Position numbers and translations under genes: made by a program | Shown here: piece after piece, positions 54,895 to 64,000 of the stretch | How positions within the stretch are numbered: the stretch's first letter is position 1 | How the letters are laid out: each line of letters begins with the position of its first letter | The notes under the pieces: model-generated | The model's database searches: none | Told to the model about the DNA's origin: nothing | Seen by the model: only the letters and a program-made list of their open reading frames with translations | From: Homalodisca vitripennis | Taxonomy: Eukaryota > Arthropoda > Insecta > Hemiptera > Cicadellidae | Length of the DNA stretch: 64,000 nt | Reading direction: 5' to 3' | Assembly: GCF_021130785.1 (NCBI RefSeq) | Contig: NC_060214.1 | Location: 43,569,001-43,633,000, forward strand

Positions 54895-56085
54895 ATTTCT
54901 CTAATATCGTTCTTAATCACATCATAGGCTAAACATTTCTCAGAAACCACAACAACATAACAAATCGCGTTTGTAACAGCATTTTTGAAAATCCATATTG
55001 ATAATTATATCGTTCTTTGAACCAGAAATATTTGTCAAACTCTTTGTTGTATCAATGACATAAATAGGTCTATTCGCTAAAAATTCTTTAGGATTGTAAT
55101 ACATTTCCTTATTATTACAGTAAACTTTCTTAAAATCTTGATACATCTGATACATGATTCTGAAAAGACCACCGTTAATGTTTAAACTTTTGTAATTCAT
55201 CTGGATAATAAGAACCGTTCAATTTTACTCTGATATTTTTTACATTCAAACTATCAAACTTTGAAGGATTTTTTTCTTGATTATTCTGTCTATATGTTTG
55301 AAAATCTATAATAACGAACTTGGGATTGAATATATTTCTATAAATATTTGTGATATCGAACGAATAAGTTGTTCCAGTAATAACTTTTTGTTCAATACAT
55401 TGCCAATCTAGAAAATTAAACATAATGTTTTGACTTTTTGTAATTTCATCAATCTACCTAATTTTACTCGTGGTTTTATAATCAATCATTGGAACTCTAA
55501 TGAAAAACTCGTTAATTTTAATTTTGCCATCAACAGGCATAACATTTCCAGTTGCAGTCTTCAGAATCACATCATCGTCTTCTGCTCTTATAAAACTTAG
55601 ATAAAATCCTCCTTTATTGATCGGAATAGTAACATTTTCAAAAAATCATAATCCAAAATGAGATAAATTTCCAACTGCTTCAAAAAACACCAAATTTAAA
55701 ATCTGATTCAAAGCCATTAGAAGTTTGAGAAATAACATCACTTTTTGAATAACAAATGGTTCCTTTAATAGTGCTTAATTGGCCACAGTTTTCGACTTCT
55801 TCTATCAATTTATTGTGTTTTCTTACTTCAGTCTTAGAAAATAAAAACGGTATAAAATTATTGATTAATCTAACATTATCAGTTCTAAGATATGCTTGAC
55901 CATCTTGTTTTGTTAAAGTTCCATTAATATAAAACTGGAAGTTAGACGAGCAAAAATTATCTCCAAAATCAATATTAAACTCAGTTCTTTTATTCGGTTC
56001 ATTCAAATGTTTGTTTACTAATTGGATAGAAATTTTTAAACTCCGCCCTTTCAATATCGCCTAAATACTTTTTGTAGTCCACCAT
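54888..56085 (-). pseudogene. Major capsid protein of Polinton B, frameshifted
   Basis: Homologue of 20101-21289, with the same blocks (RLINNFIPFLFSKTEVRKHN, LIEEVENCGQLSTIKG, FNFLDWQCIEQK, FRIMYQMYQDFKKVYC). Start Met at 56085 after TTCTCTTATTAAATGG. Breaks near 55195, 55425, 55635 and 56040. Stop at 54888-54890. Confidence 0.82.
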
Positions 56086-56175
56086 TTAATAAGAGAAAAT
56101 TTCAAAATTCTTTTAACGAAAATTTTAAACATCATGTAAAAGTCGATAAGAAAAGATATAAATTTTAGTCATTTT

Positions 56176-56575
56176 TTAATGATCTACTTCGTCATATTCA
56201 GGATTCTCTTCCTTAAATTTTGCAAATTTCGGCCACATATTTCAATAAAATCTGCACAGGATAGTAACCAATATCTATAATATTATTCCAATCGACTGTA
56301 TCTTTATTTTCATCCAAAAATCCTGTGCTCAAATGTTGATAGAGACAAAGAACAGACATATGATCTTTTAATTGATAATGTATATTTTCTTGAATGAACT
56401 CTGATGATAAAGTTTGATATTTAGCAATGTTATACCAATTCAATTTGTTTACGTATAATCTCATCATATCTTCGGATAATTCATATTTTTGAGAAATATC
56501 ATCCCAATGTTCTTTTTTCAAATCTCTTTCGTGTTGCATTATAAAAAGATCGAAAGCACTGTAATGTCCCGCCAT
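56176..56575 (-). pseudogene. W..I-repeat protein of Polinton B, one late frameshift
   Basis: 120 residues open from Met at 56575 (MAGHYSAFDLFIMQHERDL), nearly identical to the copy A protein and less broken; a one-base change near 56220 shifts the last ~10 residues. Repeats at KLNWYNIAKYQTLSSEFIQE and DTVDWNNIIDIGYYPVQILL. Confidence 0.68.
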
Positions 56576-56604
56576 CTCTATTTATTAAGAAAAAAATTTC
56601 AAAA

Positions 56605-56749
56605 TCAAGTTTTTATAAATTGGCTCTTTTTAGCATTACATTCAGCACATTTTTCCAGAAATTCTTTTAACTTCATTGATATTTGCGTAATATTTTATAT
56701 CATTTGTTGCAGTTTTTGCCTTACACCTCACACAATATATGAGCGCCAT
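56605..56749 (-). pseudogene. Small zinc protein of Polinton B, one frameshift
   Basis: Homologue of 19417-19561: MALIYCVRCKAKTATND ... then one extra A before the CAEC pair. Start at CTAAATAAATGG. Confidence 0.7.
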
Positions 56750-56767
56750 TTATTTAGGGATATTTTA

Positions 56768-57705
56768 TCATGCATAAAGCCCTGCGTAAATACCAACCTC
56801 ATCAATTCTTTTATCAAGTTCTTCATGGAACTTATTCATTTGTTTTTCTAATTTTTGAAATATATCAGCATATGAATCACTGTATTGAACAAATTTATGA
56901 GCAATATTTTCAAAGGTTTTGGTGGCATCCTAAACTGAACTTATCAAAAGACTGTTGAAATTTTGTAATTTTTTCATTAATTTCGTCAAAATTTTCTATA
57001 GATCTTTTATTTCTGGCTTCTAACTTGTCATAGACTTCTGTTGTAAAATCTTTAACATGCTGTTTTATGATTCTCATAATTTTGTTTTAGTTCATTAAAC
57101 ATTTTAATATGATCTTCAAATTGATCTTTTACGATAACATCAAACGGATAAATTCCCTTACTAAACGCTGCTAAGTTTTTTTTCCTTTAAAATCTAAGGC
57201 ATTTTCAACATTCGGATCATGTAAATCAACAATATCGATGTTTTCTGATAATTTTAGAGATTTTAAAATTTGTTCTTTAACAACAACATCATGTTTGTCA
57301 ATACCAGGTCGAAACACCGACAATTATTTTTTTTATTAGCCAAACTAACATAATTCTTTTCAAACTTTGATCGCTTCAGTATTTTTATCAGCTTTTTCGA
57401 TATGAGACATTAAATTGGTAAATATTTTTTTTGCACCATCTTCAAAATCTTTTTCCATTGTTTTTTATTTTATCAGCAACTTCATTTGAACTCATGAAAT
57501 TTGCAAGTTTGTTATCATATTCTGTTTTAAAATCTTCAATCTCGACAGCAAACATATCTGAATCTGGAAGGTTTTGTAATAAATGTTCTAACTTATTATC
57601 AAACTCATTTCTGAAACTATCAAAATTCAAACTATTATCTACATTTTGATTACTTTCTGTTTTAATTTGTGTACCAAATACGTCAAAAATATTTTGTGAA
57701 TTCAT
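56768..57705 (-). pseudogene. Fibre-like coiled-coil protein of Polinton B, frameshifted
   Basis: Met at 57705 (MNSQNIFDVFGTQIK), inside the protease end by 23 bp, at AATAAATATG. Helical N-terminus as in A; the KRI..V..G modules (near 57310 and 57150) are recognisable but broken; RNKRS conserved near 57010. Stop at 56768-56770. Confidence 0.6.
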
Positions 57706-58094
57706 ATTTATTAAGTAATAATTTGTTAACAACTTCTTTAAAATCTTTACTATCACTCAGTTCATTCAAAACAAAAACACATAAATGACCACAAATTGGT
57801 GGATCTCTATAATCTTGAATTTGCGAGTCATTGTAGTAGACGTTTGATTTTTCAAATATTTAATCAATTCTATAGGTGGTTTGTCCTCAATTCTTCCATA
57901 CGAATCAAAATAATACGCAATCTTATCATTTTTATAATAGCAAATCCAATGCGTATCCACTTCCCATAATCGAGTCTAAATTCACAATTCCACATTCAAA
58001 ATTTCTTAACTTTTTCAGGTAATGTATCTCTCATGAAGATTCCTCTAAAATGTTTTATATTTTTGCAGATTTTCTTCCAACTCTCCCCGAATGT
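57683..58094 (-). pseudogene. Adenain-like cysteine protease domain of Polinton B
   Basis: DTHWICYY (His), YYFDSYGR and a CGHLC-like region near 57785 (frame broken around 57850) match copy A. Natural stop TGA at 57683-57685. As in A, it lies in the -1 frame relative to the upstream basic protein across an A-run. Confidence 0.78.
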
Positions 58095-58556
58095 TAAAGG
58101 TTTGATTTCAAATTTTTTTTAATGTTTGGTTTCACGTAATTCAAAGTTTTTTCATCTAATCCAGATCCTGTAACATCTTCCAACTCTTTATCTAACCAAT
58201 TTACAATGTTTCGAACAATAGGAATCACGTCTTTTTTAACGATTGGAGCAGCTTTACGAACATAAGTAACAACATTTTTAACAACTGGAATATTTTCTCC
58301 AAAATCTAATAAATCTTTCAAAAGTCCACCATTTTTAAGTTCTTTCAACTGATTATAAGAAAATTCTATTCTGGTTCCTTTATTGTTTTTCTTATTTTTT
58401 TCGAGTTTATTGTATTGTCTATTTGTTAAAAATATCTTATCTTCGTAATTTTTTAGTTGATCTATTTTAAATTGAATACTAACGGGTATTTTTTTTATTA
58501 AAATAGGATTTTATTTTTTCTTTCTGATTTTTGCTGAAATTTACGTTCACCTCCAT
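58094..58556 (-). pseudogene. Basic core-like protein of Polinton B
   Basis: Met at 58556 at CATTTATATAG (minus CTATATAAATGG). Same blocks as copy A, with a longer intact C-terminal frame (58094-58348: LKELKNGGLLKDLLDFGENI ... VRKAAPIVKKDVIPIVRN). Break near 58490. Ends at the A-run leading to the protease. Confidence 0.6.
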
Positions 58557-58564
58557 TTATATAG

Positions 58565-59884
58565 TTAAAATTTCAAGTTCTCTTCGATTCCCATTCCTAG
58601 TTTTCTCTTCAAAAACATTACTCCAGCTGTTGGAAGCGCAACAAATCTTTCACCTAAACTAGCATCTTTTGATAAAAATCTATCCATTGCTTTATCTTGC
58701 AAAATTTTATCTGCTATATGTCTGGAATTTGTGTCTCTATGATTTGCATAAAATATATCGTGCTCCATTGCAGCTTGATCTAATTTATTTATACCAGGAT
58801 CTCCTCTTTTCATTCTTTTAACAAGCTTCGTGCCTGGTCCCAGATATTGATAGCCTGGTACGTGTAATTCAAAAGGTAAATTTTTGATAAAATCATTCAA
58901 AAGACCACTACCTTCAATCATAGATGAACTTATTGCGGGCAAAATTCGTTTTAAATATTTAATTCCATCAGCTTTTTCAATCAATTCATCAACTTTGTTC
59001 GAAATAAAATCTTTAATTGCTTTCTTTTCGTTCAAAAAGTTGTTGTTTCCAGCCTTTTCTTGAGCATAAATATAATTAATAATTCCATCGAGTTTTGTCA
59101 AATCGTCGATATATCTGTATTCAATCTTATTATCACTGTATTTTCTCACACCTGATCCTTCGATTCGTTTTTCCCCCACATTGGTTTAATTAAATTCATA
59201 TAATTTTTACCTCTACTTGACTTAGGTTTTTACTGGATGGATAGTTATTTTTGTAAATTGAATCAGACTTCCATGAAATTTCAGTATAATTTTTCAAATC
59301 TTCTTCAGAATATAAATCTTCTTTTGGAAAACCATTGTCTGTTATTAATCTCCATAAACCTTGAGTTCCTTCATATTTTTACATTATCAATAATTATATC
59401 ATTATGTTCAAAATTAACGGGTAAATTTCCAATCATAAAAATTGTCTTTCTTCTATCCCAATACAAACCAATTTTATCATCTTTTGCTCTAGGAAGAAAT
59501 TTTTTACCAACTTTACCAATTATTATATCCGTTGTTCCAGGACTTATTGGTTCAACTATGGTAGAGTCTTGAATGATTCGGGGTCTAAATGGTGCAGAAG
59601 ATGGTAATTTTGGCAATTCAAACTCTTCTACTTCAGATTCTGAATTGGAATATCAGCAAATTGTCGTACAACTGGAACCAAAATCCATCATATTTTTATT
59701 TTGATTTAAAACATTTTCAATTTTACCTTCAACATTTTTAATTGCAGAAGTTACAGGTTGATTAATTTTTTGAAGAAATTCTTGTTATTTTTCATCAATT
59801 CTAATCTGTTCTTTAAATTCTTTGATTAATTTCTTTTCGATTTGATCAAGTTTTTTTCGCTTCTTCAGAAGTTACGTTTACCAT
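58565..59884 (-). pseudogene. PLA2-domain virion protein of Polinton B, frameshifted
   Basis: Homologue of 16326-17635. The C-terminal 204 residues are in one frame (58565-59179) and keep YLGPGTKLVKRMKRGDPGIN and AAMEHDIFY. Start Met at 59884 after TTTTTCTAATTAAATGG. Breaks near 59180, 59385 and 59640, plus one near 59850. Confidence 0.8.
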
Positions 59885-59896
59885 TTAATTAGAAAA

Positions 59897-59945
59897 ATTT
59901 TGAAACGTGGAACGTAAAAACGTGAACGTGGAACGTTCACGTACA
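59897..59945. repeat. Short form of the ACGT-rich minisatellite
   Basis: AACGTGGAACGTAAAAACGT and further copies, in the same place as the 430-bp array of copy A. Confidence 0.85.
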
Positions 59946-59951
59946 AGGTTA

Positions 59952-60633
59952 TTACACGTTTATATTAGAAAATTTATTCAAGTATTTACCATTTTTTTTA
60001 GGCTTCAAAGTTAGATTAATAGTTAAAAATCCATAGTCTTCTTTCCAAATTTTATCACATAACTCATTAAAGTGGTTAAAACTTTATTTTAGTTTGAAAC
60101 TCAGATCCCACATAATTGTTGTAAATCTTTCTCGAATAGTGATCGTCTTGCTTAAAAACACACAACATATTCAAATTATGTCTAATAACCTGTTTATCAA
60201 CCTTTGAAAAGCATTGGGAAAGATAGATACAAGATATGCTTTTGTGACGAGACATTACAAAATATTCCTTAATAACGTCCTGATTTTCCAAAATACAATC
60301 ATCAAAAACGATTAAAGAATTGGGTTTACATTCGCTTAATGGAAACTATGTCCTCAGAAGCATTATAAAAATGTGATATTTCTTTGCTTAAGTTTCTTTT
60401 CAATATTTTTGAATCTTTGTTGTAATTTTTTGTATGCGTCTTCTTCTAAAGATTTACTAAAAACTTATAAATTTGAATAGGGGATTAATCTATTGTAGAT
60501 AAAATTAAATAATAAAGTTGTTTTTTCCACATCCACTTGAACCAACAATTAACAATCTAATAGGTTGATCTTTCTTATTTTCTTCAAACGTTTGAAGTTT
60601 TATCTGATCTATGTGCTTTAAAAATTTCTCCAT
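59952..60633 (-). pseudogene. Packaging ATPase of Polinton B, frameshifted
   Basis: Homologue of 15202-15867. Walker A GSSGCGKTT near 60520-60545 on the minus strand; Walker B region LIVFDDCI near 60290-60312; then MSRHKSISCIYLSQCF. Met at 60633. Breaks near 60100, 60345 and 60400-60475. Confidence 0.86.
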
Positions 60634-60646
60634 TTAAATAACGAAA
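60634..60646. promoter_or_regulatory. 13-bp divergent spacer, ATPase / penton-like gene
   Basis: CAT-TTAAATAACGAAA-ATG: both start codons lie within 19 bp, so any promoters must overlap the coding regions. Confidence 0.55.
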
Positions 60647-61386
60647 ATGAAGCTGTTCAAGTTGACTTCAGAAAGCTCTAAATTAGTTTTTAAACTTAGA
60701 ACATCCTATTCATTTAGAGGAAGAATCAAATTATTTTATCGGTTTAAGCGGTTTTTATTCTGACAATTTTGTAATAAATATTAGTGAAAGTTCTCCTTAT
60801 TGTATAGGATTTAGTGAGAAAAACATAACAAAATACTATGGTTTAAACAAAGGATATTATACCTTCGATCAAATAAAAAATTCCTTTAAAAATTATCTGA
60901 AAACATTCAAACAATCCAGATAAATCTTTAAACTTTGAAGAAAACAAGTTTGAAATGTAAAAAAATTATCTCTTTAACAAAATTCAAATAAAATCACCAG
61001 TAAGAAAAATGTTTTCAACAATTATAGTAGATTTATTAGGGTTTGTTCAAGAAACTATTGAGCCAAATCAGGTATATTTAAGGAAATAAAACGCCAAAAT
61101 TTATACCATTCGATGTAATTGAAGTGCACTGCAATCTCGTTGAACCTAGTTTTGAAAATCATTCTGAACATTTTCACAAAGAATCTGAAATTTTATACAC
61201 TTTTTTCCCAAATGTTGCTTATGGATCAAAAATCAGTGAAAAACCCGAATGAAATCGATTTATATTCCAATTAGAAAAAACATTAAAAGAATTAAAAAAA
61301 TCGTTCTGACTATACAAGACTCTGAGGGAAATTTATTAAATAATGAGAGTAAAACAACAATATATTTAAGATTGAAAAAGGAATAA
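60647..61386 (+). pseudogene. Penton-like minor capsid protein of Polinton B, frameshifted
   Basis: Homologue of 14424-15161 with the same start (MKLFKLTSESSKLV) and the central blocks (FDVIEVHCNLVEPSFENH, FFPNVAYGSKISEK). Stop at 61384-61386. About five one-base breaks. Confidence 0.55.
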
Positions 61387-61526
61387 AAATGAGTTGATAA
61401 TGATATTTCGACTTAAAATCTTTTGGGTTACTCGAGTGCCCCCAAAACTTTATTAGAATATACTAAATACTGTTTTTTATCAATGAATCTGGCCTTTATT
61501 CTCGAAATAAAAATTACTAGTTAAAT

Positions 61527-61544
61527 TTCTTTTCTATCTAAATG
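61527..61544 (+). promoter_or_regulatory. Late-promoter-like start motif, BRO-like gene of copy B
   Basis: TTCTTTTCTATCTAAATG overlaps the start codon. Confidence 0.5.
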
Positions 61545-62351
61545 GAGTCAGTTGTAGACCTACTCAATAATCAACTTATATTCAATAATAAAGACATTGT
61601 AACGAACAATTGTCTACAAAGACGAAAGCAATGTAATCTGGTTTAAGGCTAAAGATGTTTGTGAAATATTAGGTTACGAAAAAAACAAAAAACGCAATTA
61701 AATTATATGTTGATGATGATGACAAAATTCAATATTTTTACCTAAAAAAACAAGGGGCTATTTGAATGGCCCCTTAAACAATCTTCATCCTGACACTATT
61801 TTTATCAATGAATCTGGACTTTATTCTTTAATTTTGAGATCACATAAAAAAGAGGCAAAAATCTTCAAAATTGGGTTACAAAAGAAGTTTTGCCAAGTAT
61901 TCGTAAATTTGGTGAGTACAAACTTGAAAACAAGATGAAATATTTAGAGGACGAAGTTAAACACTTGCAAATTAAAGATGAAATAAAAACGGAAATAATC
62001 GCAAAACAAAGTGTAAAAATTGACTTAATGAAACCAGACCTTGTTTGTAAAGATTTTGATAAGAAAAAAAAACACCATGTTTTTGTGTTAATTAAGAAGA
62101 ATCACATGTGGGAATATCCTTATTACGTTATCAGAAGCTTAAAAGAGAGAAATACCGAAAAGATTGAAAGAAACTTGAAATTGATTACCCCAGAAGATAT
62201 GGAAATTTTATTAAGACATGGAGATCCAAATAGTATAAATCTCTACAACCAAATGAAAGAATCTTTGAATATTTTATACAACGGAAATCATTTTACTACA
62301 AATATGGCAGAATCTCGACTGATTTATAGAATAACTAAATTTACACGATGA
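61542..62351 (+). pseudogene. BRO-like protein of Polinton B, frameshifted
   Basis: Met at 61542 (MESVVDLLNNQL). Bro-N blocks WFKAKDVCEILGYE, DTIFINESGLYSLILRSHKK, then LPSIRKFGEYKLE and the C-terminal domain (62040-62330: VFVLIKKNHMWEYPYYVIR, NHFTTNMAESRLIYR). A short remnant of a second Bro-N (about 61440-61540: NESGLYSR-like) precedes it, as in copy A. Breaks near 61600, 61680, 61740 and 61890. Confidence 0.72.
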
Positions 62352-62359
62352 AAATGTTT

Positions 62360-62742
62360 CTAAATTTTACTAAAAACTTTAGATTTATTATATTTTGTTT
62401 GTAAATGTTTAGCATAACTAGGTAACCATTGTAGAATTTTTTTTCATATTCACAAGGCGTTTCGTTTTTATAAATTTCGCTGAAAATTTTTTTTAGCACA
62501 ATCTTTGCAAAAAGCATCTTTTCTATCTTTACTATACTGCCAGTTATTAAATTCAGAAATATTTTTAATTTCTTTACAAAAGTAACACTTTTTCTCTTCT
62601 AAAGTTTAATTTGTCCATTTTATCATATAATTGTCTTTCATATATTTTATCATGATCCTTACAATAAACTGTACAATCCGTTTTTTCTATTCTTTTCCTT
62701 ATAAAATTCTTGACACTTTGTACATTTCTTTTGAGACTCCAT
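62360..62742 (-). pseudogene. Zinc-module protein 1 of Polinton B
   Basis: Met at 62742 after TTTTTCTATATAAATGG (MESQKKCTKCQEF-like). Ends with an HLQTKY-like tail. Shorter than the copy A protein: about two Cys modules. Frames broken. It is a tandem relative of 62794-63193. Confidence 0.55.
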
Positions 62743-62793
62743 TTATATAGAAAAAAAATTATTACACGATGAAAAATGTTACTAAATTTTGTA

Positions 62794-63193
62794 TTAAAAA
62801 ACTCTTGGCTTATGATATTTTGTTTGTAAATGTTTAGCATAACTAGGTAACCATTGAAGAACTCTTCCACATTCGCAATGAGTCGGTTTATTTTGATTGA
62901 ACTTTCTCGGAAAATTCTTCTAGCACAATCCTTACAAAAAGCTAGTTTTTTTATCTTTTACTATATAATGCCAGTTGTGAAATTTCTGAAATATTCTTAA
63001 TTTCTTTACAAAATACAACATTCTTTCTCTTCTAAAGTTTATTTTTTCTATTTTTTCGTATAATTCTCTCTCATATTTACTACGAACAATCCTTACACAT
63101 AGACCCTAATCCTTCTTTTTTATTCTTATTTTTATAAAAAGCTTCAAAATCTTTAAATTCTTGACACTTTGTACTTTTCTGTTGAGACTCCAT
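62794..63193 (-). pseudogene. Zinc-module protein 2 of Polinton B
   Basis: Met at 63193 after TTTTTTCTATATAAATGG. Cys modules as in 12606-13131, then a C-terminal HCECGRVLQWLPSYAKHL followed by a QTKYHKPRVF-like end. Several one-base breaks. Confidence 0.55.
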
Positions 63194-63208
63194 TTATATA
63201 GAAAAAAT
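63191..63208 (-). promoter_or_regulatory. Late-promoter-like start motif, zinc-module protein 2
   Basis: Minus strand TTTTTTCTATATAAATGG, among the best matches to the consensus. Confidence 0.5.
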
Positions 63209-64000
63209 TATAGCTTTGACTTTCTCAATTCATATTCATAAAACTTTCCGGTTATTTCTTCATTATTTAAATCTGTTATACTGTAAGTTACAGGATCTGT
63301 GTTATTAATTTGATAAATCACAAAGATTTCTCTTGACCAATTGTTCTTATATTTGTTCGAAAATGTTGTTTTTTTACTAACAATTCTTACATGATCATTG
63401 ACTTTAAAATTTAGTTTTCGTGTGAATTTCTGGTGGAATATACTTAAAAAACCGTCTCTAATAACTCCTTTTCAGCATCTTTATCTACGTCTTTCGGTTT
63501 TCATTTTGATCGTACTGTGAACCGTGTCATTATAAATTTTGACTATTTTTTTGAAGAATATCGAATCCATTTAAAGTTTTTATTAATCTCGAAAATTACT
63601 TTCATTCTCTCATTTTGAGTTCTGTTATATCTTTCAATAATGCTAAATTTTTCTTTATTCTCAGTATGATAAAGTTTTATGTTATATTTTCTCAAAACAC
63701 AAAATTAAATTCTTTATTTTTAAACTCTAAACCCTTATCTGTATGAAGTAAATATTGGAGGTTTGTGATTGATCCTTATGGCATCTTTTACTATATCTTC
63801 GAAAGCTTTTGAAACATCCTTGCCGATTTTTTTTATAGCTCTTGACCAAGCATATTTTGAGAAAGTATCAATAACATTTAACATATACTTAAATCCATCA
63901 TTTTGATCCGAATAATAAGACATTATAACTAAATCTGCTGCCCATAAATCGTCAATTCCTAAAGTTATAATTTTTCTCTTTTTAAACTTTTTTCGTACTG
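63208..64000 (-). pseudogene. Integrase of Polinton B, partial at window edge, frameshifted
   Basis: Homologue of 11583-12605: MSYYSDQNDGFKYMLNVIDT, FSKYAWSRAIK, SIIERYNRTQNERM-like (Glu, about 63630) and the C-terminal YEYELRKSKL ending at 63208. The N-terminal zinc domain and the polymerase are outside the window. Confidence 0.85.

Larger units (their letters stand above)
52813..64000 (-). mobile_element. Polinton/Maverick element, copy B, capsid half (truncated by window edge)
   Basis: Begins AGTAGATAGTAATATGGGGT followed by TTCTAGCTCAC, matching the TIR start of copy A. Gene order is the mirror image of A: capsid, W..I-repeat protein, zinc protein, fibre-like, protease/core, PLA2-domain, ATPase, penton-like, BRO-like, zinc modules (two), integrase. 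The capsid end carries ~2 kb with genes that A lacks there. The polymerase and right TIR would lie beyond the window. Confidence 0.93.

Noticed and set aside
62574..62870. 98-aa minus-strand open frame
   Set aside because: It crosses the start of one zinc-module gene and the end of the next in a frame different from both.

Overview
The window looks like an AT-rich animal (arthropod, probably insect) nuclear genome segment made almost entirely of mobile elements. I see no convincing host gene. The evidence is the set of elements: CR1/Jockey-type non-LTR retrotransposons, a Ty3/gypsy element, a Mutator-like transposase, Helentron-like repeats, long CT/GA/TA microsatellites and two Polinton/Maverick elements. 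No finer taxonomic call is safe.

Layout. 1-1830: decayed non-LTR reverse transcriptase. 1952-2137: HTH fragment of a DNA transposon. 2243-6862: AT-rich DNA with microsatellites and a Helentron-like repeat. 6869-21564: a full-length Polinton (copy A, 14.7 kb) with ~204-bp terminal inverted repeats and a perfect 6-bp target duplication TATAAT. 21757-24407: second non-LTR ORF2 on the minus strand, with endonuclease and an intact YADD. 24690-29300: degenerate ~178-bp tandem repeats in a higher-order arrangement. 31821-41200: complete gypsy element on the minus strand with 2.2-2.4 kb LTRs and ATAG target duplication. 43901-48145: tandem ~1.5-kb segmental duplication, one unit carrying a Helentron-like insertion. 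50035-52222: Mutator-like element. 52813 to the window end: a second, related Polinton (copy B) in opposite orientation, cut by the window edge inside the integrase.

Polinton copy A reads, left to right: TIR, outward-facing 101-aa gene, protein-primed DNA polymerase B, zinc-domain/retroviral-type integrase, multi-zinc-module protein, BRO-like gene plus partial copies, penton-like gene, packaging ATPase, ACGT-rich minisatellite, PLA2-domain virion protein, core-like/adenain-type protease, fibre-like coiled-coil protein, small zinc protein, W..I-repeat protein, major capsid protein, TIR. Together these are a protein-primed replication, integration and virion-assembly set. Copy B keeps this order, but the 101-aa gene sits at the opposite (capsid) end with three extra genes, one resembling a poxvirus-type late transcription factor (VLTF3). 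Nearly every gene in both copies starts at a T-rich run followed by TCTA/TAA and a TAAATGG that overlaps the start codon, much like a poxvirus late promoter. The putative late factor plus this start-site motif suggests that some animal Polintons carry, or carried, a cytoplasmic-virus-style transcription programme. This is the main lead in the window.

Most long genes are broken by one-base indels, many in homopolymers. The two LTRs of the gypsy element differ in the same way, so part of the breakage may be assembly error rather than decay. No joined sequence is given here.
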